A DNA stretch of 19,839 nucleotides from Candidatus Saccharimonadota bacterium. GTDB lineage: Bacteria; Eremiobacterota; Xenobia; Xenobiales; Xenobiaceae. The DNA is taken from assembly GCA_004554425.1 (NCBI GenBank), contig SFMI01000023.1, positions 1 to 19,839 on the forward strand, read 5' to 3'. Numbering within the stretch: the stretch's first letter is position 1; each line of letters starts with the position of its first letter. The notes under the pieces are model-generated. The model was given only the letters and a program-made list of their open reading frames with translations, had not been told where the DNA came from and did not search any database. The translations under genes were made by a program, and so were the position numbers. Positions 15,589 through 19,839 of this stretch are shown in pieces.

Positions 15589-16203
15589 ATGCGCGATCAT
15601 TATTTAGTCCTAGGAGTAAGCCCCAGTGCCAATACGGATATGATAAAGAGTGCATATCGCAAGCTCTCAAAAACTTACCACCCCGATGTCTATCAAGGAG
15701 ATCCCGAGAAAGCTCAGGAGATGATGGTGGCCATTACCAAAGCTTATGAAGTGCTTTCCGATCCCAAGCTACGTCATGAGTACGATCATGCTGGCCTATT
15801 CAAAATGCGCGTACCCAAAGGCTTTGACGATAATATCGACGTTGAAGCTATAGTTATGAGCTCAGCAGAACTAAAAAAACATCAGCCCAAGCCAACTTTA
15901 TGGCAAAAGATTATGGCTCTTTTCGGTGAGAAACCAGCACCTAAGCGCGATAGTGCCAGAGCCAAAGGCATATTGGCCATGGTAATGGGCATGGACGAAC
16001 AGCCGGAATTGCGCGAAGAATGTCGTTTACAATTGCAACAAGCGGTAAAAGCCGACCCCGAATGTATGGAGCTTTACTATGATTTAGCCATTATGTGCTA
16101 CAAACTTGGTAAATTTGAGGAAGCTAAACAAGCTTTGCAAACTTGTTTGCAATTAAAACCAAACGACAAACACAGCCAACGCTTCCTTTCTATCTTGCAA
16201 TGA
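15589..16203 (+). CDS. J-domain protein with C-terminal TPR-like repeat
   Basis: A 204-aa cytosolic protein. The J-domain fills residues 1-68 (DHYLVLGVSPSANTDMIKSAY, HPD at 31-33, then YEVLSDPKLRHEYDHAG). The HPD motif implies it can stimulate an Hsp70 ATPase. There is no G/F region, zinc-finger or canonical DnaJ C-terminal domain, so it is not DnaJ itself. After a variable linker, residues of about 140-200 resemble TPR units (ELYYDLAIMCYKLGKFEEAKQ, then ALQTCLQLKPND). The ATG at 15589 has AAAGGAG 8 nt upstream. An upstream ATG at 15517 would add a non-homologous 24-residue extension and is rejected. Only 34 nt separate it from the first radical SAM gene, which suggests an operon and a possible role as a chaperone for those enzymes or their substrate. 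Confidence 0.88.
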   Translation: MRDHYLVLGVSPSANTDMIKSAYRKLSKTYHPDVYQGDPEKAQEMMVAITKAYEVLSDPKLRHEYDHAGLFKMRVPKGFDDNIDVEAIVMSSAELKKHQPKPTLWQKIMALFGEKPAPKRDSARAKGILAMVMGMDEQPELREECRLQLQQAVKADPECMELYYDLAIMCYKLGKFEEAKQALQTCLQLKPNDKHSQRFLSILQ

Positions 16204-16237
16204 AATAAGCATACTTTATACGGCTCGGCCGCCACAC

Positions 16238-17698
16238 ATGTTTAGCTCCAATACTACAATAAACGCAGCACACGCTTTACAATTTAAAAGTTTTAAATTG
16301 AGTGATCTGGCCGTACAAAGCGGTTGTCGCCATCCTCACGGTGCCGTAGGCTGGCTTTTTCATACCGAGCTAGGCTCGTGGAAAGCGGCCGACCCACTGG
16401 AGCTAGTGCTGTTTCATCAATTACGTAGTCCACTAAGTTGGTCAGAACTACTAGCCTTAAATAAATCATGGTCGCCGATTTTGCTTAAACACAAATTGCA
16501 AACTTGGTACAATCTTGGCTTTATTAGTTTGAATGGTAGACTTTGTGCTGACGCCTTTCGTCAAGTAGATTCTGCTACTTTGGGAGCACGTTTCCTGGCT
16601 TTGCATATGACAAGTGTATGCAATTTGCGCTGCGCTTATTGTTATAACGCTTCTGGCCATTCCGATTCTCCAACAGCAGAACAATTTTTGTCGGCCGACT
16701 TAGCCTGTCGCTTTATCGAAAAAGCTTGCCGCGACTTTAACTCGCCCGTTTTGCAAATAGGCTTTATGGGAGGCGAGCCTATGCTAGCTTTTACTCAAAT
16801 GCGACGCATTATCGAGCAATCTTTGCCTATAGCCCGTAGCTGCGGCAAAGAATTACATTTTTCCGTACAAACGAACGGCCTACATTTTGACGATAACAAA
16901 CTAGATTTTTTGCGTGACTACCGAGTTGGTGTAGGCATTTCTTTAGATGGGCCGGCCGCTTGGCATGATAAATACCGCCGCACCTCAAACGGCCACCCTA
17001 CCCACCAACAAGCCGCGCAAAGTTTTATTCAAGCTCGACGTCACGGTCTGGCTGTCTCTCCTTTAGCTGTAATTACTGCTCCTGAACAAATGTCGGAGGC
17101 TTTGCGCTATTTTGTCAGAGAATTACAAGCCTTCAATATAGGTTTCAATATTTGTTGTCCCATAGGGAGAGGACGTTATCATTTTGGCCTGACTTCCGAC
17201 AGCTTGGATAAAATGCATAAAGCTTACATAGAGGCAGTGGTAGAAACTAAGCGCCTTTCCAAAGAGTGCGGCTGCAGCGTCACCGTTTCAGACTTTCAAA
17301 ACAGACTGCGCGGCCTGACTGATTTTCGCCAAGAACATATGTGTTTGCGCTCCCCTTGCGGTTTGGGTACTAGCATTTTGGCTTTAGACAACCGAGGCCG
17401 CCTTTATGCTTGCGAAGAATATGAGCCTGCCACCCAAGAGGCCATGTGCTTAGGCCATCTAGACAGCTTGGGCAATTTAGCCCAATTGGCTGACAGCAAT
17501 GAGAAATTGCGCTATTTGCTCAGCCGCAACGTCAATACAATTCCCCATTGCAAACGTTGTTGGCTGCGCACCCAATGCGGCGGCGGCTGTACTCACAGGG
17601 CTCTAGCCCAAACTGGAAACATTTTGGGATTAGATCCTATGTGCAGGTTTTACAAAAAAATATATCCAGATTTAATGTGGATTTTGGCCTTTATATAA
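16238..17698 (+). CDS. Radical SAM/SPASM enzyme, first of a tandem pair
   Basis: A 486-aa oxygen-sensitive iron-sulfur enzyme. The SAM-binding cluster motif is C128-x3-C132-x2-C135 (CNLRCAYC), followed by the glycine-rich MGGEPML (177-183) and QTNG (211-214). The C-terminal SPASM domain is canonical. C374 with G387-x4-C392 is followed by the block C438-x2-C441-x5-C447-x3-C451, then C469. This predicts two auxiliary [4Fe-4S] clusters. Residues of about 50-110 look like a small winged-helix/PqqD-type domain (ADPLELVLFHQL... NLGFISLNG), which in such enzymes often binds the peptide substrate; that reading is inference. Known relatives include anaerobic sulfatase maturases and RiPP thioether or carbon-carbon bond formers; the substrate here is unknown. 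The ATG at 16238 has no good Shine-Dalgarno, so translation may be coupled to the J-domain gene 34 nt upstream. Confidence 0.92.
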   Translation: MFSSNTTINAAHALQFKSFKLSDLAVQSGCRHPHGAVGWLFHTELGSWKAADPLELVLFHQLRSPLSWSELLALNKSWSPILLKHKLQTWYNLGFISLNGRLCADAFRQVDSATLGARFLALHMTSVCNLRCAYCYNASGHSDSPTAEQFLSADLACRFIEKACRDFNSPVLQIGFMGGEPMLAFTQMRRIIEQSLPIARSCGKELHFSVQTNGLHFDDNKLDFLRDYRVGVGISLDGPAAWHDKYRRTSNGHPTHQQAAQSFIQARRHGLAVSPLAVITAPEQMSEALRYFVRELQAFNIGFNICCPIGRGRYHFGLTSDSLDKMHKAYIEAVVETKRLSKECGCSVTVSDFQNRLRGLTDFRQEHMCLRSPCGLGTSILALDNRGRLYACEEYEPATQEAMCLGHLDSLGNLAQLADSNEKLRYLLSRNVNTIPHCKRCWLRTQCGGGCTHRALAQTGNILGLDPMCRFYKKIYPDLMWILAFI

Positions 17699-17754
17699 AA
17701 GCCAAATAACTAAGAGCAAAAAAGCAACAATATTATTTTAAGGCAGGCAGCGTA

Positions 17755-19263
17755 ATGCACGAAAATCAAGCGAATTTACAAAATTGGTTGAGTCCTCAAA
17801 CTTTAATTTCTAAAAACAAAAATATTCGCAGTAAACGTCAAGATAATTTATGCCTGTTAATCGAGCCAGAAAGTGCCTCCTGGGCTGTGTTATCCCCCGA
17901 TTACCTCAGCTTTTGGAGCGCTTTACCTAAAGTATGTACTTGGGAACAAGCTATGCAACTTGCTCACCCTTTTCCTAATGCCAAGCGCAGTCAAGTCTTG
18001 CTCGAGTTGTACCGACGCAATTTTATAAATGCTAACGGACGCTATTACCTCAACGCTGATAAAATTTTTGCTCGCTCTACTACTTATCCCCACTTTATTT
18101 GCTTCCATATAACCGAAGCTTGTAATTTAGCCTGCCGCTATTGCATGGCCGATTCTCTACCTAGCAAAGCTGCTATGCCACTAGATACGTATAAATTTAT
18201 TATTGGCAAAGTATTGCGCGAATTGCCCAACCAAGGCTTTACTATCGATTTTCACGGCGGTGAGCCGATGTTGGCTTTTGATAAAATTGTCGAAGCGATC
18301 AACTACACTGAGCAACTCAACCGACAAGAAAATTTAGGTAAAGAGCTATACTACTCATTCCAAACTAACGGTACTTTACTTAACAGAAACAATATAAAAC
18401 GCCTTTTAGAACTTCCCAACTTGCGCATCGGTTTAAGTTTGGACGGCCCCCAAGAAGTGCAGGATAAGAATCGCCTCTTTGCTGGTCCAGATCCCAAACG
18501 AGGTAGCTTCCAAAAAGTAGTCGAGAATTTTCAGTTAGCCAGAGAAATGGGCTTATATTTGGGAGTTCTGGGAGTTATCCATGATCCACAAGATTATTTA
18601 AAGTCTTTCAAATTTTTTACCGAAACGCTAAAAATTGACAGTTTCCGCCTTAACTACTCTTCTTATATAGGGCGCAGTGCCAAACTTTTAGACTTTCCTT
18701 TAGATAGAGCGGAAGAGTTTGCCAAATGTTGGCTGGAAATGATCGATTATGCTTACAGTTATGCTAAAGAGCACGATATTTGCTTAAATATTAGCGATAT
18801 CAATAACCAGATAAACAATTTAATCCGCAAAGAGCGTAATTTTATGTGCTACCGCTCCCCTTGCGGCGCAGGCAATTCTGTTTTTGGCTTTGCTATCGAT
18901 GGAGGAATCCACGCTTGCGAAGAAATGGCCTCCAGCGGAGCCTGCCGTCTGGGCAATATTTTTGATCCTGAACTCAACTTAAAAGACCTTATCGACAATA
19001 GCCCTTTAGTCCATGAATTAAACACCAGAACCGTAAATAATATACCAAAGTGCAGCCGTTGCATGTATAGACGTTTCTGTACCGGTGGCTGTACCTCTAA
19101 AGCTCTGGCCTTTTTCGGCACTTTCAAGCGTGAATCTCCTATGTGTGGCTACTATCAAAAAGTGTTTGAAGGGCTAATGTGGCGCCTCTATAAGCACCCA
19201 GACATGGTCTATTATTTAGGAGGTTACGAGTTGCAACAATACAACTTCAAGCCCTTCGCCTAA
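17755..19263 (+). CDS. Radical SAM/SPASM enzyme, second of a tandem pair
   Basis: A 502-aa paralogue of the preceding enzyme. Cluster motif C123-x3-C127-x2-C130 (CNLACRYC), then FHGGEPMLAF (166-175) and QTNG (203-206). The SPASM block is C370 with G383-x4-C388, then C433-x2-C436-x5-C442-x3-C446, then C464. Both proteins share an unusual extra cysteine in MC-x-RSPCG-x-G (C365 here, C369 in the first), the motif ACEE and a second extra cysteine downstream (C397 here). The N-terminal 110 residues again resemble a small winged-helix substrate-binding domain. The C-terminus extends about 15 residues beyond the first enzyme's end (YYLGGYELQQYNFKPFA). AAGG stands 10 nt or so before the ATG, 56 nt after the first gene. 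Same operon; possibly a complex or two steps of one modification. Confidence 0.92.
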   Translation: MHENQANLQNWLSPQTLISKNKNIRSKRQDNLCLLIEPESASWAVLSPDYLSFWSALPKVCTWEQAMQLAHPFPNAKRSQVLLELYRRNFINANGRYYLNADKIFARSTTYPHFICFHITEACNLACRYCMADSLPSKAAMPLDTYKFIIGKVLRELPNQGFTIDFHGGEPMLAFDKIVEAINYTEQLNRQENLGKELYYSFQTNGTLLNRNNIKRLLELPNLRIGLSLDGPQEVQDKNRLFAGPDPKRGSFQKVVENFQLAREMGLYLGVLGVIHDPQDYLKSFKFFTETLKIDSFRLNYSSYIGRSAKLLDFPLDRAEEFAKCWLEMIDYAYSYAKEHDICLNISDINNQINNLIRKERNFMCYRSPCGAGNSVFGFAIDGGIHACEEMASSGACRLGNIFDPELNLKDLIDNSPLVHELNTRTVNNIPKCSRCMYRRFCTGGCTSKALAFFGTFKRESPMCGYYQKVFEGLMWRLYKHPDMVYYLGGYELQQYNFKPFA

Positions 19264-19275
19264 GATTAATTCCTC

Positions 19276-19318
19276 AAAGCGCCCTTACCGACCATACTCA
19301 ACTGAAGCGGCGCTTTTT
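19276..19318 (+). terminator. Intrinsic terminator of the radical SAM operon
   Basis: AAAGCGCC (19276-19283) pairs with GGCGCTTT (19309-19316), extended by CTT/AAG past a 1-nt bulge, followed by TTTTT and a T-rich tract. It lies 13 nt past the stop codon. Confidence 0.82.
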
Positions 19319-19445
19319 CATTTTTATCTTTATATTCAGTTGCTCTAGGGGAAATTTAATTCATATTGACCCACCATGGCTAAAGCTAGGGGCTTTACGA
19401 CACTCGTGGTAAAAGCTCAATGTACCTAAGCACATTATCTGAAAC

Positions 19446-19479
19446 AAAAAAAAAGAGCTGAACTTAATTCAACTCTTTT
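19446..19479 (-). terminator. Terminator of tRNA-Arg copy 1
   Basis: On the minus strand AAAGAGTTGAA and TTCAGCTCTTT pair (one G-U) and are followed by nine T. It starts 2 nt past the tRNA CCA end. Confidence 0.9.
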
Positions 19480-19480
19480 G

Positions 19481-19556
19481 TGGTATACCCGGAGGGACTC
19501 GAACCCCCAGCCTATTGGTCCGTAGCCAATCGCTCTATCCGTTAAGCCACGGGTAC
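19481..19556 (-). tRNA. tRNA-Arg (anticodon ACG), copy 1
   Basis: A 76-nt cloverleaf. The 7-bp acceptor stem (GTACCCG/CGGGTAT, last pair G-U) has an encoded CCA after discriminator A. The D-arm has GCTT/GAGC. The anticodon stem ATTGG/CCAAT encloses loop CTACGGA, so the anticodon is ACG. The T-arm has TTCGAGT. Position 34 is A, expected to be edited to inosine to read CGN codons. Confidence 0.97.
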
Positions 19557-19612
19557 ATATATACGTGAGAAGCATCGCTTCAATCGTCCAAGCGACTCAA
19601 CTCAACGGCATT

Positions 19613-19641
19613 TTTATACCATATTGCGAATGATGAGTCAA
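19613..19641 (-). promoter_or_regulatory. Sigma-70-type promoter of tRNA-Arg copy 1
   Basis: On the minus strand TTGACT (19636-19641) and TATAAA (19613-19618) are separated by exactly 17 nt. Initiation is expected about 50 nt upstream of the tRNA 5' end. Confidence 0.8.
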
Positions 19642-19721
19642 GGGCTTATCGCTAATTTTGATTTTTTTTACAAACAAAAGCTGCCTGGCGCTATCCACAC
19701 AATGACGAGAGACAGCACAAC

Positions 19722-19756
19722 AAAAAAAAAAGAGCTGAACTCAACTCAACTCTTTT
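19722..19756 (-). terminator. Terminator of tRNA-Arg copy 2
   Basis: A close copy of the first terminator, with arms AAGAGTTGA and the TCAGCTCTT side, followed by ten T. The loop differs slightly from copy 1 (ACTCAAC instead of ACTTAAT in plus-strand reading). Confidence 0.88.
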
Positions 19757-19757
19757 G

Positions 19758-19833
19758 TGGTATACCCGGAGGGACTCGAACCCCCAGCCTATTGGTCCGT
19801 AGCCAATCGCTCTATCCGTTAAGCCACGGGTAC
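19758..19833 (-). tRNA. tRNA-Arg (anticodon ACG), copy 2
   Basis: A 76-nt gene identical to copy 1, 277 bp away in the same orientation. Its promoter lies beyond the window end. Confidence 0.97.
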
Positions 19834-19839
19834 ATATAT

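Larger units (their letters stand above)
19445..19839. repeat. Direct duplication of a tRNA-Arg plus terminator unit
   Basis: About 118 bp are near-identical at 19445-19562 and 19721-19839, including the T-run terminator, the tRNA and the ATATAT flank. They differ by an extra A in the A-run and a few loop bases. The 158-bp spacer is unrelated and holds the copy-1 promoter. Confidence 0.95.

Noticed and set aside
16238..19263. HxsB/HxsC pair of the His-Xaa-Ser system
   Set aside because: No HxsA or HxsD neighbour and no His-Xaa-Ser repeat protein. The two proteins look like paralogues of one another instead of the distinct HxsB and HxsC types.
19376..19429. 17-codon plus-strand frame MAKARGFTTLVVKAQCT as a radical SAM substrate
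   Set aside because: It lies after the operon terminator, has no Shine-Dalgarno, and shows no leader-core pattern.

Overview
This 19.8-kb window looks like a chromosomal stretch of an anaerobic or gut-type bacterium of moderate GC content. It carries mostly housekeeping genes (tdk, clpB, upp, a glutaredoxin, pheS-pheT, tRNA-Arg), with several exported or poorly characterised proteins and one operon of unusual enzymes between them. A type IV pilin-like protein, a lipoprotein and Sec-exported proteins fit a diderm with pilin machinery. The glutaredoxin starts with a VEIYTW..CPYC segment that resembles cyanobacterial-type GrxC, but this is too weak to place the organism. I do not assign a genus.

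Layout. 1-417 (-): 5' part of a type IV prepilin. 623-1267 (+): thymidine kinase, followed by a bidirectional terminator shared with a large minus-strand lipoprotein (1364-3271). Upstream of the lipoprotein lie six perfect 12-bp tandem repeats. 3697-6297 (-): ClpB. 6493-7023 (-): small exported PsbP/DcrB-like protein. 7138-7770 (-): uracil phosphoribosyltransferase. 7862-8185 (-): glutaredoxin. 8353-10605 (-): membrane-anchored protein with 23 tandem GYGQ heptapeptides and a cysteine-less YHS-like domain. 10687-11655 (-): exported protein of unknown function with six cysteines. 11852-14218 and 14274-15302 (-): the pheS-pheT pair. From a divergent region near 15.3-15.6 kb, a plus-strand operon runs: J-domain/TPR protein (15589-16203), then two paralogous radical SAM/SPASM enzymes (16238-17698, 17755-19263). 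The right end holds two identical tRNA-Arg(ACG) genes on the minus strand, each with its own terminator.

Transcription is well punctuated. I read intrinsic terminators after tdk, the lipoprotein, clpB, the PsbP-like gene, upp, the glutaredoxin, the repeat protein, pheT, the second radical SAM gene and each tRNA. Several track-style starts are TTG extensions. For clpB, pheS and the J-domain gene I moved the start to an internal ATG that fits the family N-terminus and a Shine-Dalgarno site.

The most distinctive content is (i) the J-TPR plus twin radical SAM/SPASM operon, which has no visible peptide precursor in its gaps, (ii) the GYGQ-repeat, single-span, degenerate-YHS protein, and (iii) the palindromic 12-bp repeat array in front of the lipoprotein gene.
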